Assembly (NCBI GenBank): GCA_017590115.1
Contig: JAGGNK010006515.1
Location: 186,001-250,000, forward strand
Direction: 5' to 3'
Length of the DNA stretch: 64,000 bases
DNA from: Montifringilla adamsi
Lineage: Eukaryota > Chordata > Aves > Passeriformes > Passeridae
Below, piece by piece: positions 1 through 10,050 of this stretch. How positions within the stretch are numbered: the first letter of the stretch is position 1; every line of letters starts with the position of its first letter. Made by a program: the position numbers and the translations under genes. The notes under the pieces were generated by a model. It was not told the DNA's origin and searched no databases. It saw nothing but the letters and a program-made list of their open reading frames with translations.

Positions 1-117
1 TACTGCTCAGAAATGTCTTTCCTCGATGGAAAATGCTGTTCTTCAGATTTTAATCTTTTATTCAAGTGGTATCTTTGTCTATTGATTAGAGGCTGAACAT
101 ATAGAAATTTGGCATAC

Positions 118-340
118 AGAAGGAATTGTTCCCTGTGAGGGTGGGCAGGCCCTGGCACAGGGTGCCCAGAGTAGCTGGGGCTGCCCCTGGATCCCTGGAA
201 ATGCCCAAGGCCAGGCTGGACAGGGCTGGGAGCAGCCTGGGACAGTGGAAGGTGTCCCTGGAATGGCAGGGGTGGGATGGGATGAGCTTTGAGGTCCCTC
301 CCAAGCCAAACCTCTCTGATTTGACTGTTCTAAATCTGTT
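118..340 (+). mobile_element. CR1 fragment, plus orientation
   Basis: It contains the CR1 3' series: GGCAGGCCCTGGCACAGGGT, CTGGATCCCTGGAAATG, GGACAGTGGAAGGTGTCCCT and a degraded tail ending TGACTGTTCTAAAT. It is 5'-truncated, as is usual for this family. Confidence 0.85.
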
Positions 341-1202
341 GAAAGCACTGCAGTGCTGGTGTTTAATAGCACTTCACAGCTGATCCAAACTGGTGCTTTG
401 GATCTCTGCCTCCTGCCACTGTTCAACATTCCTGCAGGGCTGGAGGGAAACAGCCCAGCCCCTTCACCTTCCCTGGCTCTTCTCTCACGTTTCACCTCGT
501 CAGTTTGATTGTGCATCCCAACAACTACAGCCCTTCACTGGGGCATTTCTTAGGGGTAATTTCTGCTCTAAATGGAGCTCCCCTTCTCTTCCCCTCGCAC
601 AGTGATGCTCCCATTCCCAAGGGGGGTGTGCAGGTGTGGCTGCTGGGCCAGGACAGACTCGAGCAAGCTGCACAGGAGTGGAACCTATTTGGGTTTGCTG
701 CTTTGCATGGTTCAGTTTACCAGCCTGTCTGTGTCCTTCAGTGCCCCTTGGGTCAGTGCGTGGTTTGCAGAAAAGTGCCTTACCCAGACCCTCTTTGTGT
801 TTTTTAGAAGCTTTTTGGCTTCTTAGCTCGAGGCAGGCTTGAAAGCACGGCCACTCAAGCTGATTTCACATCACATTTTCTTTGCTGCTGTGCTTTGTTT
901 ATAAAGAGAGAAGCTTTTTAAAGAGTTTTGGGTGATTGTTGAAAGCTTTCACAGACGTCATGGTTTGCTCAGTGCAGAAAGGCATCGAGCAGACTTTGAA
1001 TGCAAGGCTTGCGTAACTCTGGGTGGTTTCACTGAGTGCAGCACCTGGAGGGTCAGAGCTGGCAGCAGCTCCATCTGCTCTGTCCTCAGCCACAAGGCCA
1101 CGGTTGTGTAACCCCACACAAAGCCTGACCTTGATGTGGACCCACAAAATACCCTGTCGAGGTGGTGTGTGCGGCTGCAGAGACAGAGGAGTGGCGGTGT
1201 AG

Positions 1203-1510
1203 AGCCACGGAGAGGTTTGGGTTGGAAGGGACCTCAGAGGCTCTTCCAGGGACATCTCCCACTATCCCAGTTTGTTCCAAGCCCCAGTGTCCAACCTGGC
1301 CTGGGACACTGCCAGAGCTTCTCTGGGCACCCTGTGCCAGGGCCTGCCCACCCTCACAGGGAGGAATTCCTTCTCAATATCCCACCTAACCCTGCCCTCC
1401 TTTAGTTTAAAACCATTTCCCCCTAGTCCTGTCCACCACCAGCCCTTGTGAAATGTTGCTCTGCATCCTGGCTCTAGCCCCCTTCATGTGCCCTAAGGTC
1501 TCCCTGAAGC
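1203..1510 (-). mobile_element. CR1 fragment, minus orientation
   Basis: Starts with AGAGGTTTGGGTTGGAAGGG (the complement of the 3' tail side) and continues through GGGCACCCTGTGCCAGGGCC and the TTTAGTTTAAAACCATTTCC block deeper in the element. The right boundary is uncertain. Confidence 0.85.
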
Positions 1511-4500
1511 CTGTGGGGAAAGCCACAGTCCATTTCTGAGGTTGTGAAGGGAGTGTCAAGTTGTGACTGCACCCCAAGCCTCTGTTCCCTGAGGTAGGTC
1601 CAGTTTTTGAGCCTATGGAATGTCTGTGTCCAGAATGGAACATCACAGCTGAGAGTCCTTCTGCCATCTGCTTGTAGATGAGCCCAGATCACCCTCCCCA
1701 TTCCATTCCTGCTCCTTGCTTCTTTTTCTTGCCTACAGTTAAAAAAATCCAGAGTCAGTCTGTGACCCGTGTTGTGACACTTGGCTTTGCAGAGAAACGC
1801 TGAGTAGTGACAGCAATTTAACCAGGCTCCCAGAAGAGTGGCACTGCTCAGTGAATAGATGGCTGTGGCAGGAACAGGTCTCATGGCACATCCTCCCTCT
1901 TTATTACACTGATGGATCCAAGCCTGTGATTTTGGAATAATCCTTTTCCATAAACACACAAGCCTCTGTCTTCAGGGAGCCTGCCCAGTCTTGGTGGAGA
2001 TCATCCTGTGCCTGAGTGCTCACCTAGATCCTTGCTAATGACAAATTCACCTGCTTCCAATAGTTGGGAGCTGAAAGTTTAGCCAAAAGTGCTTTCTTGA
2101 GTTCTCTTTGCCTCACTGCAGTGCAGTTTGAGTGTCTAGGTGATTTGAGGTGAAAAACAACCTGCCTAAAAAATGAGGAACACTGAATGCTGGCAGGCAT
2201 CTGGAAATCTTCCTGCTTGTGAGGTACTGAAACACCACAAGTAATAAGCAAAAGGTGCAGTCCTGAGTTACAGCTGATGCTGCCTGTCAGAATATTTTAC
2301 TGGGCCAGAGGGGGGATTAAAGGAAATGCATGATAGCCTGAGTTAAAAAGCATTTAGCTTCTCAAAAAAATGACATAGTATCTAAGATGAGGTGAAGGTT
2401 TCTTGAAATTTTCGCCGTTTCTTGTGGAGACAAACGTGGCTTTACATTAATGCATTATCTGTTAATAAATACCTGTATTTCAAAAGAGATTCCAAAGCAG
2501 CAGCGTGCACAAACTTGGGCTGTTAACAGCCCCCTCGGGGAGCGCTGGGTGTGCAGGAAGATGAGTTTTCCTGCAGTTTGTTCCTGGAATCTTTGCCTGC
2601 CAGCAGCTGAGAGGGCAGGCAGGTGACAGGAGCAGCCCCTTGGAGCTGGATCAGCCAGTGCTTTTCCCAGCACCCCTGGCATGGCCGAGGTGCCCTGCTG
2701 CTGTCTGTCTGTCTGGCTGGCTGGCTCAGGAGATGAAAGGAGCAGCAAGCACGGCTCTGGCTGGCACTGGCAGCCTGCTCAGAAGCAAATAAAGTCACAG
2801 AATTCACCCTTCTGTGGTTACCCCTGCGAATAAATGCAGCTTGTGAGCAGATCTGTGTTGGCAGCTGGGATTGAAGTGGAAGCAGAGTCTTGGGATCACC
2901 TGTGGGAATGGCTTTAGCATTGGCTGGTGCATCCTCAAGGCCTTGGGGGAATGGCAGATAAATGATAAACCAAGTTTATAGAAGTACAAATCGAGTTTTG
3001 TATCTATAATTCAACAGTAGCTCTCAGGACAACAAGCTTTAGTGTCTTAGCTTAAAGTATTAATATGTAGTTTCTATGATCTCTTTCATCTTTCCTGTTT
3101 TATTTTTGCCTGTTCTGCTTCTTCAGTTAAATACAACAGAAGGATACAACTCCTCGGTCAGATGATGTGATGTAAAAAAACCTTTACTTAAAATGGGAAA
3201 ATGAATCTCACACTTAATTCTCTGGATGCCTTTTTGTTCAGTGAGAAGATAAGTGAGGACTACCCTGGTTTATTCAGTGAAAATCCAGCTGCAGTCAGGT
3301 GTGTTGTTTTGTTTTTAAGCTGATGGATGGGCACAATATATTAATTTTAACAGCTCCATCAGCTCGGGGGCAGAAATCAAAAGGATGATCTCAGTCATGC
3401 AGAAGAATTCAAGAGGTCTTGTGCTCTTTCCCTTTAAAAAAGGGGGTTTATTCTGATCTTTTAAGTAAATTGCAGGGATCAAACCTGCTATGCCTGGACA
3501 CCAGAAATTTTATGGAATCCAGAATTTGCTTGAAGATAATTTTTAAAAAACAATAATGCTAGCATGTGCTATGGTTTAAAAAGAATCATAACTGATTTAA
3601 CTTCGTTTTTTTCCATTTCACATAAAGATGAGTGATCCCTACTCTCATCTTTAATGAATGAATATGAGTCAAAGGTATTTCATTATTCTATTTATAAAAT
3701 AATGTAGTCTTATGAAGCAAAGCCTTTTAGACTATGAAGTACATAAGAGGCATAATTGATGTGAAAGGAAGTACCATCATCCACGCCGAGACATAAAAAT
3801 GAAAATTATTGTGACTTTTATTATCCCATGTGGTAGAATATCCCTGGCAATAAGGCATGGTCTTCCTGGAGAAGCAATGCCAAACATTTTACCTCTCTCC
3901 TGGTGAGACAAACGATTGAGTTGCGTTTTTACTGTGCATCCCGTGGCCTTTATTCCCTTTCCTGCTCAGCATCCAGTGGTTTTAGGACAGGAATGTGCTT
4001 TCCTTGTGCTGACAGTGAGATCATTATTGGTGCCAAATGCTTCCCTCGTGCTGGTCGCCCCCGTTCTCTGCTTTGTTGTGAGATGTCTCTGTTCTCCACG
4101 TGAGTAGGGAATTGCCTGCAGTGAACTCAGGCCTGTTCAATGGACGAGTGCAGAGTGACAGGAGAGCACAGATCAGTGCCTTAATGCAAAGCCCCTGAGC
4201 CTGGGCTCTGTGCTGCTGCTCCCCTGCAGCACAGTGTTGTTCTGGTCCAGATGCCTTCTCCTGTTTGCTGGTTGAGCACTGATCCATGTGACAAACAGCG
4301 GCTGGAGCCTCCTCTCCAGGAGACAGACGTGGAATCGTGTCCGAATTGCTCCTAAGAATTGCTCAGGTGACCTAATTTTGCCTTCCACAATCAGTTTGTC
4401 AGAGGAATCACTGCTTGGAGTGATACTGTGTGTCTAGAGTTTAACCTGCAGTCTGCAAAAATGGTAACATTTAGGGCTGCTTTTCTTACAAAAAAAAAAA

Positions 4501-4667
4501 AAAAATAAAGACAATGAGGGCAGTGAAGTGTCCAATAAAATCCAAAATATGGGCATATAAACAAGCAGCATCACAGGAGATGTGTCCCTGAAAGGTGTTG
4601 ACAAACCTGTCCAGTCTGTCTCAGCATGGAAATGTTAATTCTGAGATGCTGCTGGTGTATATGAGGC

Positions 4668-4735
4668 TTTTCATAGAATCCCAGAATTGTTCAGGTTGGA
4701 AAAGACCTATAAGATCAGCAAGTCCAAGTGTTCTT
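4668..4735 (-). mobile_element. Short CR1 3'-end relic, minus orientation
   Basis: Reads TCATAGAATCCCAGAATTGT then TTGGAAAAGACCTATAAGAT, matching the complement of a CR1 3' end of the AAGACC subfamily type. Confidence 0.7.
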
Positions 4736-5499
4736 TCTCCGTGTCTGGGCTTTTACATTTGTAAATTAGCAGATTGTGTTAGCTCTGCTGGCAGAATGTG
4801 AAACACCAGTAAGGAATTAAGAACAAGGAATCAAAGAATTATGATTATAATTATTTTTGCAAAGAGTTCTTGGGAAAAGAGAAAATGCAATGCCTGTTTT
4901 GCATCACTTGGGGAGGGACACAAGAAGTGTTGGATGTATAAAGTCAGTAGCAGTAGTGTTTGCTGCTCACTGTGACCTTGCTGTGCAGCTGTTGGAGAGC
5001 AGGAATGCTTCTCCTGCCAGCAGGGTCATCTCTGCAGTTGTTGATGGAGAGCAGGCAGTGAGTGCTGTGTGCTGGGGATTTGAAACTCAACTCCAGAACA
5101 TCACCCGGGCTGGGCATCAGTGGATGGATGGAGTGTTCGGAGAGCTCCCTCTGCACTCACTCTGATCACACCAGCTGTGCTTGGAACTTTCTGAGGATGG
5201 GTTTGAGACACCCGCGTTTCACTGATTTAAAATAAATTCTCATTGCTGAGAGGTGTGAAACTCTAAATTCTGGTAGAGAGCTTATCCTACGTGGGAAATG
5301 GCAGACGTGGCTTTTACCGGCTGCATGGGATGGAGAGTTTCCATGGCTCTGCTTCCCAGTGTGACCGCGCTGCAGGGACAGCCAGACTTGGTCGAGCAGA
5401 ATCCTCTGGGGGTGTTCTGTGATCTTGGCAGAATGTCATGGAGCGGTTTGCAGTGCTGGAATGATGCGGGAGGAATGCAGGGTGTATCCCCCTGTGTGC

Positions 5500-6370
5500 C
5501 AGCCCCCGGGGAGGCCGGCACCTTGCAGAGCCCGGTGTTTCTGGAGCTGTGCGTCCCGCTCTGCTGCCGAGCGCCCCTGGACGGGAAGGTGAGCGAGAGC
5601 CGCTGCCGAGGGCCCTTCAGGACACACGGCGCAGGCTGCGAGCCAAATGGCTTGTTTGGCTTGGCTGCCGTGCCTCCTGGCTGCTCTTGTCCCGGGGCCC
5701 GAGGGACCTCTCCCTTTCTGGGAGCGGATCCGTGCTAATTGCGGGCCGGGAGCAGCGGCGGGGGTTCGGCGGGAGCGCTGCGGGCAGCATCCCCCAGCCC
5801 GGGCAGCTTGGCGATCGTCCGGATATTCAACATCACGTCCCTTGAGCCGTGAATTAGCTCCCTGCTCTGAGATAACCCGGTGTTAGCAGTTAGAGCAGAT
5901 TTCTGTAGTTCTCTGGGCGGGGTGAAGAGGGATGGCAGGGCCACCCGGTGATGGTGGGCTTTGCACCAGCGGCACAGGCGGCTGCAAAACAACTCGTCCT
6001 ATTTACAGGAAGTTGCAGGGTGGTAAGTTGTGATGCGTAGCAGCAGAGCAACCTTCGAGTACCACTTACTGCCCTTAGGAATTGCTGCTGCAGCATCCCG
6101 AGCGATGATGGATGTCCGCGTTGCCACCCCGGTGCGAGCGGAGCGCAGCCCCGAGCGGGGCGGGATGCGGGGAGCAGGGGGTGTGGGATGCTCCGGACAG
6201 GGCTGGAGGAATGTGCCGGCTATTTGTCTGCGCTTAAAAGTGGTTCCTCTGGAGGGGTCTGTCATCCCGGGAGGATGAAAAATGGTTGATCCCGCTCCGG
6301 GTGAGGAGGCTGCGCTCCCCGCGCGGCACGCTGGAAAGCGCGGCCTGGATCGGGAGGCGGGATGAGCCCT
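5500..6370. promoter_or_regulatory. Second CpG-rich patch upstream of the gene start
   Basis: Raised CpG density occurs in clusters at about 5540-5620, 5730-5825, 6110-6175 and 6300-6365, with GC boxes such as GAGCGGGGCGGG. No coding exon of a recognised protein is visible on either strand. A donor-like AAG/gtgagc lies at about 5587-5593. It may be a separate promoter, for instance of another AGAP1 transcript or a divergent non-coding RNA, or simply a GC-rich enhancer. The function is not shown by the sequence. Confidence 0.4.
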
Positions 6371-6495
6371 GGCAGCCCCGCGCACTCCAGCTCGGGTGGA
6401 TTTACACATTTGGGTCTTGAGAAAAACATAAACAATTTTTCTCTCTTAGGCTCATATTTTGTAACAGGTCTTTTCTTCCTCCGTCTCTTCCCTTC

Positions 6496-6496
<1 letters not shown>

Positions 6497-6533
<37 letters not shown>
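6497..6533. repeat. 37-base T run
   Basis: Uninterrupted T from 6497 to 6533. Exact length is often unreliable in assemblies. Confidence 0.9.
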
Positions 6534-6639
6534 CTGTCATTCTATAGCAGCAAACAACATTGAGGAGGAACTGGAAATGTGTTTTCAGGCTGGCCAAGGG
6601 AAACCTCTCAGGATCCCAGAGACATTAAATATCTTCTTG

Positions 6640-6715
6640 TTCCAACTCTCCACCATGGGAAGGGACACCTTCCACTAGAGCAGGCTCCTCCCAGCCTCTG
6701 GTCTTGAATCCATAT
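6640..6715 (-). mobile_element. Short CR1 fragment, minus orientation
   Basis: Contains GGGACACCTTCCACTAGAGC preceded by a damaged CCATGG block and followed by CTCCCAGCCTCTGGTCTTG. It lies soon after the 37-base T-run. Confidence 0.65.
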
Positions 6716-7014
6716 CTGCTGAAGATACACAGGTCTGTTCCGTGGTGAATAGAGCTAAGAGGAATAATCAGTGTTAATGTGTCAGCGTTAAAGACAACAC
6801 TGATATCTGAGAAATGAGCTACATCAGGAATTCTCTGTGTTAACAGAGCAGCAGTGTGTGCTGTGGGATCGCAGTGTCCCTGATAAATGGATGTGTGCAG
6901 AGGCTGGGACCCAGAGCATCCCTCATTCCTGGTGTGAGAGTCCAGCCTCCGCCGTGGAGCTGCTGCTGGGGCTGTGCCCTGCCCAGCTGTCTCCAGGTCT
7001 GGAGCTGTTCCTCA

Positions 7015-7135
7015 CTGGAAGGGAGGTCAGGCCCTGGCACGGCTGCCCGGGGCAGTGGTGGAGCCCTGTCCCTGGGGGGTTTAAAAGACCTGTAGCTGTG
7101 GCTCTTGGGGTTTAGTGGTGGAAGTGGCAGTGCTT
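7015..7135 (+). mobile_element. CR1 fragment, plus orientation
   Basis: The run GTCAGGCCCTGGCACGGCTG, GGCAGTGGTGGAGCCCTGTC and GGTTTAAAAGACCTGTAG with GGGTTTAGTGGTGG follows the CR1 3' region of the TTTAGTGGTGG subfamily type. Confidence 0.7.
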
Positions 7136-7867
7136 TCCTTCCTTTTTACACCTGGTTTTTTATTGCTTTTGACCCTCACTGGCACTGGTGAAGGATGTAT
7201 TGATTGTGGGAGGGAGGTGCAAGGCAGCTGCACGTGCTTTCTCAAGCCTGACTTTTAATGGGATGTTAGGTATGGAACCTAGAAACAGTATTTCTAATGT
7301 TGATTAACTTGTTTTTTTTTTTTTCTTCTGCCATCCTGGTTTGTGAATGACTAAGAGCGGGCATTTACTGGTTGTTAATTACCTCAGCATCCCTGCAAAA
7401 GCACTGGCAAGCTGGGTGTGAAAGGGGCTGTGTCTGTCACACCCTCCAGCTGTGTACCAGAGCCAGGTTCTGATGAAACCGCTGCTTGGGAAGGGCTTTT
7501 GCATGTCTAGCCAATCTAGCAATGGGGCTTGGTAATTGTGCAGAGTGTTGGGTGAACAAACATGTATTAAGGAGGGTCACAGATAAAAAAACAAATCGAT
7601 TCTGGGTAGTTTTGACTGGTTTTGAGGAGGAAGCGTTGCCTCGGATGCAGAATGGACTAAGATCTGAGCTCACCTGGTCCAAGCTGATGAGCACCACACA
7701 CCTTGCCCTTTTGTGGGCCTGGGTAAATCCTGGATCCCATTAACACATATAATTATCCCAAAAGGCAGATGATGGCAGACTTTTCAGTGGTGTCCAGCGC
7801 CAGGATGAGGAACAATGACCATAAACCACAAGAAGTTTCACATCAACACGAGAAAGAACTTCTGTAT

Positions 7868-8035
7868 GTTGAGGATGGGAACAGGCTGCTCGGGGAGGCT
7901 GGGCAGTCTCCCTGTCTGGAGCCGTTCCAGCCTCACCTGGATGTGTTCCTGTGAGAACACAAGCGTGTTCCAGGTAACCCTGCCTGGGCAGGGGCTGGGA
8001 CTGCCCGACCTGCAGAGGACAATTCCGTGCTGCTG
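7868..8035 (+). mobile_element. CR1 fragment abutting the CpG island
   Basis: Contains GGGAACAGGCTGCTCGGGGA, CCTGGATGTGTTCCTGTG, GGTAACCCTGCCTGGGCAGG and GGGACTGCCCGACCTGCAGA in CR1 order. It ends within tens of bases of the start of the promoter CpG island. Confidence 0.65.
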
Positions 8036-8348
8036 GCAGGGAGGCGTGATGCGTATCCCGGGAGGAGCTAGCTGGCCGAGGGAATCCTGGCGCTCTCTGC
8101 TGCCGCTCCCGGGCGGGCGGGACTCCACTCCGGCGCTTGTTTGCTGCCGCTGGCGCGGCCGGGCCCCGCCGCTCCGCCGCGCTGCCCGCCCCGGGGCGTG
8201 CGCCGGGGCTCCGGCACCGCCGGCTCCGCTCCCGCGCGGCCCTTCCCGCGCCCGCCCGACCCGCCGCGGATGCTAATCGGATTTACCGGGCGGAGAGGGC
8301 AGGGAAAAAGCCGGCCGGATCCGCAGCCGTGCGGCCGCGCGGTAAACA

Positions 8349-8729
8349 ATGAGCTGGGAAGCGGCTGCTGCAGCTCCCGTGCCGTGAGGAGCGGAGCCGC
8401 GCTCCGCGGGAGGAGGATGCGTGCGTGGATGTGAGCCGTCCCTCGGCGCCTCTCCGGGGTGCCGCTGCCATGGACGCCGGCCGCCGGCGGGGAGCGCAGC
8501 CGGAGCCCAGCCTGACCCCGCCGCAGAGCGGGGTGTGACACCGGAGCTTTTTTTTTTTTTTAATTACTATTTATTTATTTCATTATTTTTTTAACCGGGT
8601 TGCAGTGGATTGTGGCTCTGCGTTTCCAGCCACCCGCGTCTCTCCATCTCTCCGTTCATCCATCCATCCATTCATCCATCCGTCCATCTCGGCGCCGATG
8701 CCCGCCGCTGCCTGAAGGGCAGAGCCATC
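8349..8729 (+). promoter_or_regulatory. AGAP1: Presumed 5' leader with three short upstream ORFs
   Basis: If transcription starts in the upstream half of the CpG island, the leader carries ATG-initiated uORFs at 8349-8387 (12 codons plus stop), 8417-8434 (5 codons plus stop) and 8470-8538 (22 codons plus stop). The third has near-perfect start context, GCTGCCATGG. All three stop before the main ATG at 8730. A T-run (8548-8561) followed by AT-rich sequence and TTGCAG ending at 8605 also resembles a 3' splice site, so part of this stretch could be an upstream intron. A (CCAT)n-like run at about 8655-8690 precedes the start codon. Confidence 0.5.
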
Positions 8730-9744
8730 ATGTACCTCCTGGACAGCAGCGAGCCGCCGGCCGCCGCCTCCTCCCCCGAGAGGATGCAGCGGGGCACCCC
8801 GCAGAGGAAGACCGTGTACCGCATCTCCGTGACCATGGTGAAGAAAGAGCTGCTGGGGCCGGAGAGCGGCCGCGCCGGCCCCGAGCTGCCCCGGCGCGGG
8901 CGGAGCCGCCCGCCGGGCTCCTCCAGCCTCACCAGGGCCGGGCTGCTGCTGCTGGAGGAGGAGGAGGGCGAGGAGGAAGGCGAGGAGCGGGACAGGGTCC
9001 CCAGCCCCTGCGGCTTCCGCACCTTCCGGACGCTGAGCACGGGGCAGCTGGAGCTGGGCCGCCTCAAGGTGCCCCGGAGAGCGGGGCCGCCCCTGCCCGG
9101 GGCGCCGCGGGACAGCGCCGGAGCCGGAGAAGCCGCCGCGGCCGCCGCCGCATCCCCGCCCGGGGAGGAGGGGGACAAGGACGGCGGGCCCGGGGAGCCG
9201 ACCCCGGGGGAGCGGGGCCACAGCCCGCGGCGGCAGTCGGGGCTGCTGCGGCGCAGCTTCAGCTTCAGGCACTGGAGCGGCGGCGGCGGCGCGGAGCCGG
9301 GCCGGGTGCGGCGGCACAGCAGCTCCGGCTGCCTGCCCGGGCCGCCGCCGCCCTCGCCGCCCGCCGCGCTGCCCGCCGAGCCCCCCGAGAAGCGCAACAC
9401 GCTGGACGTGGGCGAGGTGCTGAGCCAGGCGGAGCCGCTGTCCCGGCTGGAGCGCTGGGAGCGCAGCAAGAGCAAGAACCGGACCCTGGATAACAGCGAC
9501 CTGCAGCGGCTCTCGGAGCGGCTGGGCCGGGAGGGCCCCGCCGCCGGCACCGAGCACCGGCTCCTGCGCTTCTTCAGCGGCATCTTCGCCCGCAGGGACG
9601 GCCCCGCCGCCCTCTTCGGCAGCCCCCACGGGCGCTCCCCCCGCAGCAGCTTCTCCAGGTCCAGGGCTTATTTTAGCAGCCTCAGGAGAGCCGCCGTTGA
9701 CATGCAGTCCAGCTCCGAGAGCATCAACGGGTCCCCCCAGAAAG
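8730..9744 (+). CDS. AGAP1: AGAP1 alternative first coding exon (long PIKE-L-like N-terminus)
   Basis: This encodes residues 1-338 plus the first base of the next codon and ends at the donor AAAG/gtgccc. The start at 8730 is the first in-frame ATG after an in-frame TAA at 8592-8594 and has A at -3. Seen in the protein: a conserved-looking block RKTVYRISVTMVKKE (26-40), an acidic run (76-87), a poly-alanine run (135-141), arginine-directed serine clusters (RRQS at 167-170, RRSFSF at 174-179, RRHSSS at 194-199), a proline-rich stretch (203-219), SKNRTLDNSDL (248-258) and LLRFFSGIF (278-286). From memory, the first, SKNRTLDNSDL and LLRFFSGIF blocks have counterparts in the same order in the PIKE-L N-terminus of AGAP2, a region of that protein involved in signalling-partner binding. 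The exon is extremely GC- and CpG-rich, unlike its introns. No catalytic domain is visible; a scaffolding or regulatory role is inferred. Downstream ATGs at codons 19 (8784) and 36 (8835, strong context ACCATGG) are alternative starts. Confidence 0.88.
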
Positions 9745-9847
9745 GTGCCCGTCCTTGTCTCCTCTGGGTGGCTCGGCATCGGTGCTGGGGATGGACGGTG
9801 GGGTCAAGGGGCTGCTGGCTGCGATGGGAGGGAGATGCTGCACTGGG

Positions 9848-10050
9848 GTACATGAGGGTGGGCAGGGCCTGGCACAGGGTGCCCAGAGCAGCTGTGGCTG
9901 CCCCTGGATCCCTGGAAGTGTCCAGAGCCAGGCTGGATGGAGCTTGGAGCAACCTGGGGTAGGGAAGGCGTCCCTGCCCATGGCATGTCTAGGAAGGAGA
10001 TGGTGTTTAAGGTCCCTTCCAGTCCAAACCGTTCCTAATTCTACGGATAC
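9848..10050 (+). mobile_element. CR1 fragment, about 100 nt after exon 1
   Basis: Contains GGGTGGGCAGGGCCTGGCAC, CCCCTGGATCCCTGGAAGTG and GTCCCTGCCCATGGCATG with a tail AAACCGTTCCTAATTCTACG. The exon-1 reading frame runs on into this element if the donor is ignored; that extension is not coding. Confidence 0.85.

Larger units (their letters stand above)
1..8060. other. Non-coding sequence upstream of the long first exon
   Basis: No exon of a recognisable protein is seen. The stretch holds CR1 fragments near 118-340, 1203-1510, 4668-4735, 6640-6715, 7015-7135 and 7868-8035, a poly-A run at 4490-4505, a 37-base T-run at 6497-6533 and the CpG-rich patch. Intervals 341-1202, 1511-4667, 4736-5500 and 7136-7867 show nothing I can name; 3000-4480 is AT-rich and free of repeats. 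If the short AGAP1 isoform starts further upstream, this whole stretch is intronic. Confidence 0.7.
8060..9760 (+). promoter_or_regulatory. AGAP1: CpG island promoter of the long AGAP1 isoform
   Basis: CpG density rises sharply near 8060 and stays high to the end of exon 1. The island starts just after a CR1 fragment and contains GC boxes such as the repeated CGGGCGGG at about 8108-8120. No TATA box is visible, consistent with dispersed initiation. The transcription start cannot be fixed from sequence; somewhere in 8100-8600 is likely. Boundaries are by eye. Confidence 0.75.

Noticed and set aside
5298..5886. Overlapping open frames of 79-146 codons in the upstream CpG-rich patch
   Set aside because: Composition-driven, with no domain, conserved motif or consistent splice context.
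8583..9779. Long minus-strand open frames (398 and 303 codons) opposite exon 1
   Set aside because: They are shadows of a very GC-rich coding exon on the other strand, with few stops by composition. Their proteins are low-complexity and match no family, while the plus frame splices correctly into AGAP1.
9745..9962. Continuation of the exon-1 open frame for about 73 more codons
   Set aside because: It reads through a good donor into intron and then a CR1 fragment. The phase and family match support splicing at 9744.
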